A stretch of 64,000 bases of DNA, taken from NCBI RefSeq assembly GCF_000190695.1, contig NZ_GL870929.1, positions 2,142,991 to 2,206,990 of the forward strand, read 5' to 3'. The DNA is from Kingella denitrificans ATCC 33394. Its GTDB lineage: Bacteria; Pseudomonadota; Gammaproteobacteria; Burkholderiales; Neisseriaceae. Position numbers and translations under genes: made by a program. The notes under the pieces are model-generated. The model did no database searches, was not told the DNA's origin, and saw only the letters and a program-made list of their open reading frames with translations. Positions 33,742 through 42,059 of this stretch are shown here, one piece after another. How positions within the stretch are numbered: position 1 is the stretch's first letter; each line of letters starts with the position of its first letter.

Positions 33742-34608
33742 TCATGCGCCTGCCAGCCGCAGCAGATATTGCCCGTATGCCGTTTTCCGCATGGGCGCGG
33801 CCAGGGCGAGCACTTGTTCCGTGGTCAGCCAGCCTTTGCGCCACGCGATTTCTTCCAAACAGGCAATGTATAGGTTCTGCACGTTCTGCACGGTGCGGAC
33901 AAAGGCGGCGGCATCGTGCAGGCTTTCGTGCGTGCCCGTGTCCAGCCATGCGAAACCGCGCCCCAACCGCTGCACGTGCAGGCTGCCTTCGGCCAGATAC
34001 AGGCGGTTCAAATCGCTGATTTCCAATTCGCCGCGCGCAGACGGTTGCAGGCGTTTGGCCCATTCCACGGCACGCCCGTCATAAAAATACAGCCCCGTCA
34101 CCGCCCATTCGGATTTCGGTTGTGCGGGCTTTTCTTCAATGGCGACGGCGCGGAAACCGCTGTCCATCTCCACCACGCCGAAGCGTTCGGGATTTTGCAC
34201 GGGATAGGCGAACACGGTTGCGCCGTGCGTTTGCGCCGCCGCCTGTTGCAGCATTTGTGTAAACGATTGTCCGTAAAAAATATTGTCGCCCAGCACCAGG
34301 CAGATTGGGTCGCCGTCAATAAACGGTTCGGCAATCAGCAGCGCCTGCGCCAGTCCTTCGGGCTGCGGCTGCACGGCATATTGCAGGCGGATGCCGAAAC
34401 CGCTGCCGTCGCCCAGCAAACGGCGGAAGGCGGGCAGGTCTTCGGGCGTGGTAACGACCATGATGTCGCGGATGTCCGCCAGCATCAGCACGGACAGCGG
34501 ATAATAAATCATGGGCTTGTCGTACACGGGCAAGAGCTGCTTGGAAATGCCGCGCGTGCTGGGATACAGGCGCGTGCCCAAACCGCCGGCAAGGAGGATG
34601 CCTTTCAT
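33742..34608 (-). CDS. rfbA: Glucose-1-phosphate thymidylyltransferase
   Basis: 288 aa. MKGILLAGGLGTRLYPSTRG (nucleotide loop), KQLLPVYDKPMIYYPLSVLM, LGDNIFYG and ERFGVVEMD...IEEKPAQPKSE identify RmlA. It makes dTDP-glucose from dTTP and glucose 1-phosphate, feeding rfbB. The ATG at 34606-34608 is preceded by GAAAGGC; the frame runs upstream over DUS repeats without homology. A DUS-type sequence encodes EGSLHVQRL. Confidence 0.96.
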   Translation of the reverse strand: MKGILLAGGLGTRLYPSTRGISKQLLPVYDKPMIYYPLSVLMLADIRDIMVVTTPEDLPAFRRLLGDGSGFGIRLQYAVQPQPEGLAQALLIAEPFIDGDPICLVLGDNIFYGQSFTQMLQQAAAQTHGATVFAYPVQNPERFGVVEMDSGFRAVAIEEKPAQPKSEWAVTGLYFYDGRAVEWAKRLQPSARGELEISDLNRLYLAEGSLHVQRLGRGFAWLDTGTHESLHDAAAFVRTVQNVQNLYIACLEEIAWRKGWLTTEQVLALAAPMRKTAYGQYLLRLAGA

Positions 34609-34707
34609 ATCGGCCTTTCGGGTGCAGGTTGCTTTGGGGAAGCTGAAAAAGCAGCCTGCAAATGTGTATTTGAAAAAATTTTGGGCTATCGGTATTGCCA
34701 AAGCTTG

Positions 34708-34755
34708 AAAAGCAGCCTGCACGCCTTATTGCGTGAATGTGCAGGCTGCTTTTTA
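34708..34755. terminator. Inverted DUS pair between rfbB and rfbA
   Basis: AAGCAGCCTGCA at 34710-34721 and TGCAGGCTGCTT at 34740-34751 with A4 and T5 outside, touching the rfbB stop. A third copy lies at 34648-34659. The structure would reduce readthrough from rfbB into rfbA, so rfbA-D-C may have its own promoter. Confidence 0.65.
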
Positions 34756-35823
34756 GCGTTCCGTCAGCTCTTCGGCAACACGGTAGCTGCCTTCCTGTAT
34801 CCGCCGCCACCAGCGTTCGTTGTCCAAATACCACTGCACGGTTTGGCGCAGCCCGCTTTCAAAGGTTTCCTGCGGTTGCCAGCCCAGTTCGCGGCGGATT
34901 TTGCGCGTGTCCACCGCATAGCGCACATCGTGGCCAGCGCGGTCGGCAACGTGGGTAATCAAATCGCGGTAATGGACGGTGTGCGGCGGTTTGTGGTGGG
35001 GCGCAAGTTCCTGCAACAGGTCGCAGACGGCATGGACAACGTCAATATTCCGCCGCTCGCTGCCGCCGCCGATGTGGTAGGTTTCGCCGACGGTGCCGCG
35101 CATCAACACGCAATACAGCGCCCGCGCGTGGTCATCGACATACAGCCAGTCGCGGATTTGCCGCCCGTCGCCATACACGGGCAGCGGCCGGCCGGAAAGT
35201 GCGTTCAAAATCATGTGCGGAATGAGTTTTTCGGGGAACTGGCGGCTGCCGTAATTGTTTGAACTGTGGGTGACGAGGGTGGGCAGGCCGTAGGTGCGCT
35301 GCCAGGCGCGGACGAGGTGGTCGCTGCCGGCTTTGCTGGCGGAATAGGGACTGGAGGGCGCGTAGGGCGTGGTTTCGGTGAATTTATCGGTGCTGCCACC
35401 GCCCAAATCGCCGTACACTTCGTCGGTGGAAACGTGGTGGAAGCGGAAGCGGGTGCGTTCGGCTTCGGGCAGTGCCTGCCAGTAATGCCGCGCGGCTTCG
35501 AGCAGTGTGAACGTGCCGACCAGGTTGGTGCGGATGAAGTCGCCCGCATCGGCAATGCTTTTATCGACATGGCTTTCGGCGGCCAAATGCACCACGGCGT
35601 GCGGGCGGTGGCGGGCGAAAATGCGGTCGAGGCTGCTGCGGCAGGCAATATCGGCACGTTCAAACGAATAGTGCAGGCTGCTTTGGACTTCGGCCAGATT
35701 GTCCAAATTGCCTGCGTAGGTGAGCTTGTCCACGTTGATGACGTGGTGGTCGGTGTGGCGGATAAGGTGGCGTATCAGCGCGGAACCGATAAAGCCTGCG
35801 CCGCCGGTGATGAGGATGTTCAT
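34753..35823 (-). CDS. rfbB: dTDP-glucose 4,6-dehydratase
   Basis: 356 aa. MNILITGGAGFIGSALIRHL (NAD site), HVSTDEVYGDL with the catalytic Asp-Glu, and YSASKAGSDHLVRAW with the Tyr-x3-Lys are diagnostic of RmlB. RDWLYVDDHARAL and GGGSERRNIDVV follow. It catalyses the first committed step of the dTDP-rhamnose route. ATG at 35821-35823. A DUS inside encodes the peptide QSSLHYSFE. Confidence 0.96.
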   Translation of the reverse strand: MNILITGGAGFIGSALIRHLIRHTDHHVINVDKLTYAGNLDNLAEVQSSLHYSFERADIACRSSLDRIFARHRPHAVVHLAAESHVDKSIADAGDFIRTNLVGTFTLLEAARHYWQALPEAERTRFRFHHVSTDEVYGDLGGGSTDKFTETTPYAPSSPYSASKAGSDHLVRAWQRTYGLPTLVTHSSNNYGSRQFPEKLIPHMILNALSGRPLPVYGDGRQIRDWLYVDDHARALYCVLMRGTVGETYHIGGGSERRNIDVVHAVCDLLQELAPHHKPPHTVHYRDLITHVADRAGHDVRYAVDTRKIRRELGWQPQETFESGLRQTVQWYLDNERWWRRIQEGSYRVAEELTER

Positions 35824-35862
35824 GTGTCGTCCGCCCAAAAAAGCAGCCTGCATGGTGCGCCG

Positions 35863-36450
35863 TCAGCGCTGTGCGGCAAAATCGGCAAATTCGTGCAGGA
35901 AATTGCGCAGCATATCGTGCCCGTGTTCGGTGAGCAGTCCTTCGGGGTGGAACTGCACGCCTTCAATCGGGTGTATTCGGTGGCGCACGCCCATGATTTC
36001 TTCGTCCGCCGTCCATGCGCTGACGGCGAGCGATTCGGGCAGGGTGGCGCGGTCGATGACCAGGCTGTGGTAGCGCGTGCAGGTAACGGGGTTGGACAAT
36101 GATTGGAACATGCCGCTGCCGTGGTGGAACACGGGCGAGGTTTTGCCGTGCATTAGGGTTTTGGCGCGGACGATGTTGCCGCCGAACGCTTCGCCGATGG
36201 CCTGATGCCCGAGGCAGATGCCGCAAATCGGGATTTGCCCCGCGAAATGCCGAATGGCGGCCACCGAAATGCCTGCGTCTTTCGGCGCGCAGGGGCCGGG
36301 GCCGATGAACAGGTATTGCGGCTTCATGGCGGCGATTTCGTCCAGCGTGATTTCATCGTTGCAGCGCACGGCGACATCTTGTCCGAGCTGCGCCAGATAT
36401 TGCACGATGTTGTAGGTAAAGCTGTCGTAGTTGTCAATGAATAAAAGCAT
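35863..36450 (-). CDS. trpG: Anthranilate/aminodeoxychorismate synthase component II (glutamine amidotransferase)
   Basis: 195 aa class I glutamine amidotransferase. MLLFIDNYDSFTYNIVQYL, the nucleophile Cys79 in GICLGHQAIGEAFGG, and the His-x-Glu of EGVQFHPEGLLTEHG are all present. It supplies ammonia to TrpE or PabB, and one protein may serve both; neither partner is in the window. It lies 39 bases upstream of rfbB and 23 bases downstream of metW on the same strand, so it may be cotranscribed with both. Confidence 0.93.
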   Translation of the reverse strand: MLLFIDNYDSFTYNIVQYLAQLGQDVAVRCNDEITLDEIAAMKPQYLFIGPGPCAPKDAGISVAAIRHFAGQIPICGICLGHQAIGEAFGGNIVRAKTLMHGKTSPVFHHGSGMFQSLSNPVTCTRYHSLVIDRATLPESLAVSAWTADEEIMGVRHRIHPIEGVQFHPEGLLTEHGHDMLRNFLHEFADFAAQR

Positions 36451-36473
36451 AAGGCCACCTGTGGATGCGGAAG

Positions 36474-37055
36474 TCAGCCGACGCGGTAAAACGCGAGGCT
36501 GCCGAGCAGATTGGGGAAGTGTCGGATGCGCTGCCCGCCGGTCATGACGGCGCGTTCGAGGACGCGGATGTGGTTTTGGGCGCAGAGCCGGTCGAAGTCT
36601 TGCAGCGTGCACCAGTGGATATTGGGCGTGTTGTACCATTGGTAGGGCATGCGTTCGGACACGGGCATGTGCCCGCCCAGCGCGATTTGCAGGCGGTTTT
36701 TCCAATAGCCGAAATTAGGGAAGGAAACGATGGCCTGTCGGGCGATGCGGGTCAGGTCGCGCAGGATGGTTTCGGTGTTCTGCATGGCTTGGATGGTTTG
36801 GCTCAATACGATGACGTCGAAGCTGTGGTCGGCAAATGCGGCCAGCCCGCGTTCCAAATCGGCCTGAATCACGTTCACGCCGCGCGTCAAAGCAGCCTGC
36901 ACGCTGTCGGGGTCGATTTCGATGCCGTAGCCGGTGCAGTGTTTGTGCCGCATGAGTGCGCCGAGCAGTTCGCCGTCGCCGCAGCCCAAGTCGAGCACAT
37001 GGGCGTTTTGGGGTATCCAGTCGTAGATGAGTTGTAGGTCGTCTCTTAAGGTCAT
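36474..37055 (-). CDS. metW: Methionine biosynthesis protein MetW
   Basis: 193 aa class I methyltransferase fold. HVLDLGCGDGELLGALM is the SAM-binding motif I, followed by GYGIEIDPD and FDVIVLSQTIQAMQN. MetW partners MetX in homoserine acylation. Here the two are separated by a lipoprotein gene and a small membrane protein gene, not adjacent as usual. A DUS encodes VQAALTRG. ATG at 37053-37055. Confidence 0.94.
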   Translation of the reverse strand: MTLRDDLQLIYDWIPQNAHVLDLGCGDGELLGALMRHKHCTGYGIEIDPDSVQAALTRGVNVIQADLERGLAAFADHSFDVIVLSQTIQAMQNTETILRDLTRIARQAIVSFPNFGYWKNRLQIALGGHMPVSERMPYQWYNTPNIHWCTLQDFDRLCAQNHIRVLERAVMTGGQRIRHFPNLLGSLAFYRVG

Positions 37056-37096
37056 GGTGTGCTTTCGGGAGGGTGCAGGCTGCCTGAACTGCGGTT

Positions 37097-37537
37097 TCAG
37101 CGGTTGCGGCTCAGATAATCCAAAATCTGTGTGTCGCTGTCGAACTCGGTGTGCGTGCCGTCTTCACCGGTCAGCCGGAAGCGTGTCCAGCCGTTGCCTT
37201 GCGGCTGTATGGTTACACCGTCGCCCGTTTGGAAAGACAGTTGGTTGCGGCGGTCGGCGCTTAGCGGGATTTGCACTTCGCGGCGGTCGGAAAATTCAAT
37301 CTGCAAAAAATGGCGGCCCAGTGCGGTTTCGGGCGATGCGTCCGGCATCGGCGGGAGGTGGTAAATCAGGCAGGGTGCTTCCGCATCGGGTTGGCCGTTC
37401 GGGCGGACGGTTCTGCATTGGGCGTGTTCGCGCAGGTATGAGCCGGTCATCCAGTCCGTTTTTCCGGACGGATAGTGTTCAAAGCGCGGCGGGGTGCAGG
37501 CTGCCAGCAGGACGGCGGCCAATAGGGTGCGTTTCAT
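37097..37537 (-). CDS. Lipoprotein, unknown function
   Basis: 146 aa. MKRTLLAAVLLAACTPPRF is a lipoprotein signal with lipobox LLAAC. The mature region is hydrophilic and beta-like (GRHFLQIEFSDRREVQIPL, GWTRFRLTGEDGTHTEF). I recognise no family. An in-frame ATG 18 bases upstream (MHNAYRMKR) is possible; the lipoprotein signal favours the shorter form. It sits between metW and the 112-aa gene in the metX-metW operon. Confidence 0.7.
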   Translation of the reverse strand: MKRTLLAAVLLAACTPPRFEHYPSGKTDWMTGSYLREHAQCRTVRPNGQPDAEAPCLIYHLPPMPDASPETALGRHFLQIEFSDRREVQIPLSADRRNQLSFQTGDGVTIQPQGNGWTRFRLTGEDGTHTEFDSDTQILDYLSRNR

Positions 37538-37599
37538 ACGGTATGCGTTATGCATTTGAAGCCGGCTGCAAAACCATGGGGGTGCAGGCTGCTTTCGGG

Positions 37600-37938
37600 T
37601 TATTCGGCCAGCGCCCATTCGGGTTTGCCTGTGCCGGAGCGGTATTGCAAATAGGGCGGTGCGAAACCGTCTTTATAAATGATGAGGTAATCGTTGCTGC
37701 CGATTTTTTGGTAGTTCGGCTGCCAGCCTTGTTTGTTTTTGTGGAAGCCGAGCTGAATCAGCAGCGCTTCTTCGTGGGGTTCGGGCAGCTTGTTGTACTG
37801 GCGGCGGTAGGTTTCCAGGTGCTGAATCAGGGTGTTGCCGTTTTCGATGTCTTTATAGCGCCGCCATTGCCACGGAATTTGCGTATAGCCCACGGCGATG
37901 GCGGCCAGCAGGAAGATGCCGATGAATGTGTTTTTCAT
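37600..37938 (-). CDS. Small membrane-anchored protein, unknown
   Basis: 112 aa. One N-terminal helix (MKNTFIGIFLLAAIAVGYTQIP) is followed by a soluble part, IENGNTLIQHLETYRRQYNKLPEPHEEALLIQLGF and NDYLIIYKDGFAPPYLQYRSGTGKPEW. The latter resembles pilin-like or general-secretion minor-pilin globular segments only loosely. Its ATG overlaps the metX stop as ATGA, so it is translated together with metX. No family recognised. Confidence 0.7.
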   Translation of the reverse strand: MKNTFIGIFLLAAIAVGYTQIPWQWRRYKDIENGNTLIQHLETYRRQYNKLPEPHEEALLIQLGFHKNKQGWQPNYQKIGSNDYLIIYKDGFAPPYLQYRSGTGKPEWALAE

Positions 37939-39065
37939 GAGCCGACCTTAATGTTGCGCATATACGCGCGCACGCCTTCGATATAGGGCTTGTCTTCCAT
38001 CAGGAAGGCATCGTGCCCGTGGACGGATTCGACTTCGATATATTGCACGTTTTTGCGGTTGGCCACCAAGGCTTTGACCAATTCGTGCGAACGTGCGGGT
38101 GGGAAACGCCAGTCGGTGCTGAAGCTGGCCACGAAAAAATCGGCTTGGACGCGGCTCAAAGCAGCCTGCAAATCGTTGCCGTATTCGGCGGCGGGGTCGA
38201 AATAGTCCAAGGCTTTGGTCATCAGCAGGTAGGTGTTGGCATCGAAGCGGTCGGCGAATTTGTCGCCTTGGTAGCGCAGATAGCTTTCCACTTCGAAATC
38301 CACGTCGTAATGATAGTGCAGGCTGCCGTCGCGCAGGGTGCGGCCGAATTTTTTGCCCAAGCCGTGTTCTGCCAGATAGGTGATGTGCCCCATCATGCGG
38401 GCAATGCGCAAACCGCGGCGCGGCTTGGTGCCGTGTTGCGCGTAATGCCCTTCGTGGAAATCCGGGTCGGTCAGGATGGCTTGGCGCGCCACATCGTTGA
38501 ACGCGATGTTCTGCGTGCTCAAACGCGGCGCGGACGCAATCACCAGCGCATGGCGCACCCGTTCGGGGAAATCCATCGTCCATTGCAGCGCCTGCATGCC
38601 GCCCAAGCTGCCGCCCACCACGGCCGCCCATTGCGCAATGCCCAAGCGGTCGGCCAGCAGAGCTTGGCTTTTTACCCAGTCGGACACGGTCATCATCGGG
38701 AAATCCGCGCCGTATTGCCGCCCTGTTTCGGGATTGGTGCTCAAAGGCCCGGTGCTGCCTGCGCAGCCGCCCAAATTGTTCAGCGCCACCACGAAGAATT
38801 TGTCCGTGTCGATGGGTTTGCCCGCGCCAATCATGTTGTCCCACCAGCCCGGATATTTGTCGTCCGCGCTGTGCCGTCCGGCGGCGTGGTGCGTGCCGGA
38901 AAGCGCGTGGCAAATCAAAACCGCGTTGGATTTGTCGGCATTCAGTTCGCCGTAGGTTTCCACTATCAGCTCGAAACGCGGCAGGGTTTGCCCGTTTTGC
39001 AGCGTGAAGGGGGCGTCGAACGAGAAGGTTTCCGGGGTAACGATGGTGTGGCTGGTAACGGACAT
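37935..39065 (-). CDS. metX: Homoserine O-acyltransferase MetX
   Basis: 376 aa alpha/beta hydrolase. The nucleophile Ser lies in VVGGSLGGMQALQW, the catalytic Asp in FSTDWRFPP and His in VHGHDAFL. NNLGGCAGSTGP and GHITYLAEHGLGKKFGR are conserved. It acylates homoserine with acetyl- or succinyl-CoA, the first step in methionine synthesis; the acyl donor cannot be fixed from sequence by eye. A DUS-like sequence encodes DGSLHYHYD. ATG at 39063-39065. Confidence 0.95.
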   Translation of the reverse strand: MSVTSHTIVTPETFSFDAPFTLQNGQTLPRFELIVETYGELNADKSNAVLICHALSGTHHAAGRHSADDKYPGWWDNMIGAGKPIDTDKFFVVALNNLGGCAGSTGPLSTNPETGRQYGADFPMMTVSDWVKSQALLADRLGIAQWAAVVGGSLGGMQALQWTMDFPERVRHALVIASAPRLSTQNIAFNDVARQAILTDPDFHEGHYAQHGTKPRRGLRIARMMGHITYLAEHGLGKKFGRTLRDGSLHYHYDVDFEVESYLRYQGDKFADRFDANTYLLMTKALDYFDPAAEYGNDLQAALSRVQADFFVASFSTDWRFPPARSHELVKALVANRKNVQYIEVESVHGHDAFLMEDKPYIEGVRAYMRNIKVGS

Positions 39066-39143
39066 GGCGGTATGGCGGATGGGTTGGGGTGGAAAAAGCA
39101 GCCTGCACATTAAAATTCAGCAGGCGGTGGCACGGCAATGCGT

Positions 39144-39452
39144 TTATTGCGCCGTATCGGCATCGTCTTCCGTGCGGCGACGGAACAGCACCAGCAGTTT
39201 GCCGATGTGCTGCACCAGTTGCGCACCGGTGGCAGCGCACAATGCTTCGCAAATGGCGATGCGCTCCATGCGGTCATCGCCGAACACGCGCACTTTAATC
39301 AGTTCGTGGGCGTGCAAAGCCTGCCGCGTTTCGGCAATCACGGCATCGGTCAAACCCTTTTGCCCCACCATCACCACCGGATTCAGGTGGTGGGCGCGCG
39401 CTTTGAGTTCGGTTATTTCCTGTTTGGTCAATAATGGTTCGGTATTCGACAT
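39144..39452 (-). CDS. yhbY: Ribosome assembly RNA-binding protein YhbY (CRM domain)
   Basis: 102 aa. LTKQEITELKARAHHLNPVVMVGQKGLTDAVIAETRQALHAHELIKVRV is the CRM fold with its GxxG loop (VGQKGLT). YhbY binds pre-50S particles. ATG at 39450-39452; the frame extends upstream over a DUS without homology. Confidence 0.93.
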   Translation of the reverse strand: MSNTEPLLTKQEITELKARAHHLNPVVMVGQKGLTDAVIAETRQALHAHELIKVRVFGDDRMERIAICEALCAATGAQLVQHIGKLLVLFRRRTEDDADTAQ

Positions 39453-39662
39453 TTTTAAGCAGTTCCCGCGGGAAACAAAAATGGCTATTGTACGCGAAAA
39501 TCCGCCTTCCGTGCAGGTGCAGGCTGCTTTGAGGGGCAACCAAATTCCATTAAAAATTCATTCGAAATGTGTTATATTCCGCCCTGCACACAATGTAGGC
39601 GCGTGTAAAACAGCGTTAAAATTTATCAAAAGATTGATGATTAATAGGAAAGGAACCAAATC

Positions 39663-40817
39663 ATGTCTTGCGAACATTTGGTCATGCAGTACAGCACTTT
39701 CAGCAAAAATCCCAATGACCCTTTGACCGAGCCCATGTTTTTCGGCCAGCCGGTGAACGTGGCGCGTTACGACCAGCAGAAATATATTGCCTTTGAAAAT
39801 TTGATTGAAAAGCAAATCTCCTTTTTCTGGCGACCGGAAGAGGTCGATTTGTCGCGTGACCGCATCGATTATGCCAACCTGCCCGAACACGAAAAACACA
39901 TTTTCATCAGCAATCTGAAATACCAAACGCTGCTCGACAGCATTCAGGGGCGCAGCCCGAACGTGGGCTTTTTGCCGCTGGTGTCGATTCCCGAACTGGA
40001 AACGTGGATTGAAACGTGGGCGTTTTTCGAGACGATTCACTCGCGCAGTTACACGCACATCATCCGCAATATCGTGAACGACCCGTCGGTCGTGTTTGAC
40101 GACATCGTGCAGAACGAATACATTTTGGCGCGCGCCGAAGACATTGCCTGCTACTATGATGATTTGATTGAATACACGCAATATTTCAATCTGTTGGGTG
40201 AAGGCACACACACGGTCAACGGCAAAATAGTGGAAGTTTCGCTGCACGAATTGAAGAAAAAGCTGTATCTGTGCCTGATGTGCGTGAACGTGCTGGAAGC
40301 CATCCGCTTTTATGTGTCGTTTGCCTGCTCGTTTGCCTTTGCCGAGCGCGAACTGATGGAAGGCAACGCCAAAATCATCAAACTGATTGCACGCGACGAG
40401 GCGCTGCACCTGACCAGCACGCAACACATGCTCAACCTGATGCGCGGCGGTTCGGAAGGCACAGAATGGGCGCAAATCGCCCAAGACTTGCAGCAGGAAT
40501 GCTTCGATTTGTTTGTGAAAGCCGCCGAACAGGAAAAAGAATGGGCCAGCTATCTGTTTAAAGACGGTTCGATGATTGGGCTGAACAAAGACATCCTGTG
40601 CCAATATGTCGAATACATCACCAACCACCGCATGCTGGCGGTGGGCTTGCCGGTGGCGTTCCCCAAATCGACGCAGAACCCGATTCCGTGGATTAACGCA
40701 TGGCTTTCGTCCGACAATGTGCAAGTGGCGCCACAGGAAGTGGAGATTTCGTCCTACCTTATCGGTCAGATTGACGCGGAAGTGAAAACGGAAGATTTGG
40801 AAGATTTTGAATTGTAA
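39663..40817 (+). CDS. nrdB: Ribonucleotide reductase class Ia, small subunit
   Basis: 384 aa, all-helical ferritin-like. Metal ligands are in WETWAFFETIHSRSYTHI and in ARDEALHLTSTQHML (Glu-x2-His); the radical Tyr should lie just after the first Glu-His set. The C-terminal VKTEDLEDFEL is the tail that docks on NrdA. It makes the tyrosyl radical used to reduce ribonucleotides. No nrdA is adjacent in the window. GGAAAGGAA precedes the ATG. Confidence 0.96.
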   Translation: MSCEHLVMQYSTFSKNPNDPLTEPMFFGQPVNVARYDQQKYIAFENLIEKQISFFWRPEEVDLSRDRIDYANLPEHEKHIFISNLKYQTLLDSIQGRSPNVGFLPLVSIPELETWIETWAFFETIHSRSYTHIIRNIVNDPSVVFDDIVQNEYILARAEDIACYYDDLIEYTQYFNLLGEGTHTVNGKIVEVSLHELKKKLYLCLMCVNVLEAIRFYVSFACSFAFAERELMEGNAKIIKLIARDEALHLTSTQHMLNLMRGGSEGTEWAQIAQDLQQECFDLFVKAAEQEKEWASYLFKDGSMIGLNKDILCQYVEYITNHRMLAVGLPVAFPKSTQNPIPWINAWLSSDNVQVAPQEVEISSYLIGQIDAEVKTEDLEDFEL

Positions 40818-40824
40818 ACAGAAA

Positions 40825-40867
40825 AAAGCAGCCTGCACCGTCATTGCCACAGTGCAGGCTGCTTTAT
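40825..40867. terminator. Inverted DUS pair downstream of nrdB
   Basis: AAGCAGCCTGCA at 40826-40837 and TGCAGGCTGCTT at 40853-40864, 9 bases after the nrdB stop. Confidence 0.75.
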
Positions 40868-40987
40868 TTGATATAACGCAAATAAACGGGGTGATTCCCT
40901 GTTTAAAGATGTAAAAAAAGGTTAAACTACAACCGACAACACATATCGGTTTTTATTTGCAAGATTTAACCAACCTGAGGAAACATT

Positions 40988-41905
40988 ATGAGCGAGAAGC
41001 AACTACAACCGTTTGAAAAAATAGAACTGGGCGACCAGCAAAGCAGCCTCAAAATCTTTGAGGAAATGGTGCTGAAATATCAAGGCCAGGTCAGCAAGGA
41101 AGACAGCGATTCCGCACCGCTGCCTGCGGATTATCCGTATAAAACGCGCATGAGCCGCCGCGTGTACGAAAAAGAAAAGAAAAAGCTGCAAATCGAGCTT
41201 TTGAAAGTGCAAAGCTGGGTAAAAGAAAGCGGCCAGCGCATTGTGAGCCTGTTTGAAGGACGCGATGCGGCAGGCAAGGGCGGCACGATTAAGCGGTATA
41301 TGGAGCATCTGAATCCGCGCGGCGCACGCGTGGTGGCATTGGAAAAGCCGACCGAAACCGAACGCGGCCAATGGTATTTCCAACGCTATATCCAAAACCT
41401 GCCCACTGCGGGCGAAATGGTGTTTTTCGACCGTTCTTGGTACAACCGCGCCGGCGTCGAGCGCGTGATGGGTTTCTGCGACCCGCAGGAATATTTGCTG
41501 TTTATGCGCCAAGCGCCCGAATTGGAAAGAATGCTGGTGGCCAGCGGCGTGCATTTGTTTAAATTCTGGTTCTCCGTATCGCGCGAAGAGCAGTTGCGCC
41601 GTTTCGTATCGCGCTATTCCGACCCGCTGAAACACTGGAAACTGTCACCGGTCGATGTGCAGTCGCTCGACCGCTGGGATGCCTATACCGAAGCGAAAAA
41701 TGCCATGTTCTTCCATACGCACACGAAAGACGCGCCTTGGGCGATTATCAAATCGGATGATAAAAAACGCGCGCGTTTGAACTGTATCCGTTATTTCCTG
41801 CACCATTTGGATTATCCGAACAAAGATGTGAAAGCCATCGGCCCGGTGGATGAACTGATTGTACTGCAACCGAATATGAATGCCGTGGCACAAGAAGGCG
41901 GTTAG
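40988..41905 (+). CDS. ppk2: Polyphosphate kinase 2 (PPK2)
   Basis: 305 aa. The Walker A loop EGRDAAGKGG is at 90-99, then the lid-type HLNPRGARVVALEKPTETERGQWYFQRY, Walker B FFDRSWYNRAGVERVMGF and FSVSREEQLRRF. The single-domain PPK2 form transfers phosphate between polyphosphate and nucleotides. The N-terminal 85 residues are charged and helical. TGAGGAAA lies five bases before the ATG. An inverted DUS pair follows the gene. Confidence 0.95.
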   Translation: MSEKQLQPFEKIELGDQQSSLKIFEEMVLKYQGQVSKEDSDSAPLPADYPYKTRMSRRVYEKEKKKLQIELLKVQSWVKESGQRIVSLFEGRDAAGKGGTIKRYMEHLNPRGARVVALEKPTETERGQWYFQRYIQNLPTAGEMVFFDRSWYNRAGVERVMGFCDPQEYLLFMRQAPELERMLVASGVHLFKFWFSVSREEQLRRFVSRYSDPLKHWKLSPVDVQSLDRWDAYTEAKNAMFFHTHTKDAPWAIIKSDDKKRARLNCIRYFLHHLDYPNKDVKAIGPVDELIVLQPNMNAVAQEGG

Positions 41906-41918
41906 TTTCCCGACCCAA

Positions 41919-41960
41919 AAAGCAGCCAGCACTTGGAAAATGAAGTGCAGGCTGCTTTTT
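41919..41960. terminator. Inverted DUS pair with one mutated arm
   Basis: AAGCAGCCAGCA at 41920-41931 (T to A at position 9) and TGCAGGCTGCTT at 41946-41957 followed by T4; it ends ppk2. The mismatch breaks the DUS core but leaves a workable stem. Confidence 0.7.
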
Positions 41961-41993
41961 TGTATCTGGCATAGCGGCGGCGGTATTTTTTAT

Positions 41994-42021
41994 TTGAATC
42001 GGCTATACCATTGGCTATAAT
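41994..42021 (+). promoter_or_regulatory. Promoter of recG
   Basis: TTGAAT (41994-41999), 16-base spacer, TATAAT (42016-42021), 38 bases before the recG ATG. Both boxes are close to the sigma-70 consensus. Confidence 0.55.
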
Positions 42022-42059
42022 GCCGTTTTACCCGAAATTTTTTAAAACCCCTGACCAAT

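Noticed and set aside
34316..34834. 172-codon minus-strand frame across the rfbA start and DUS repeats
   Set aside because: Out of frame with rfbA, made largely of DUS peptides.
39555..39662. NrdR box upstream of nrdB
   Set aside because: CACACAATGTAGG resembles one half of an NrdR site but no second half at proper spacing is visible.
39558..40850. 430-codon minus-strand open frame opposite nrdB
   Set aside because: Shadow of a well-conserved gene; the plus-strand product is certain.
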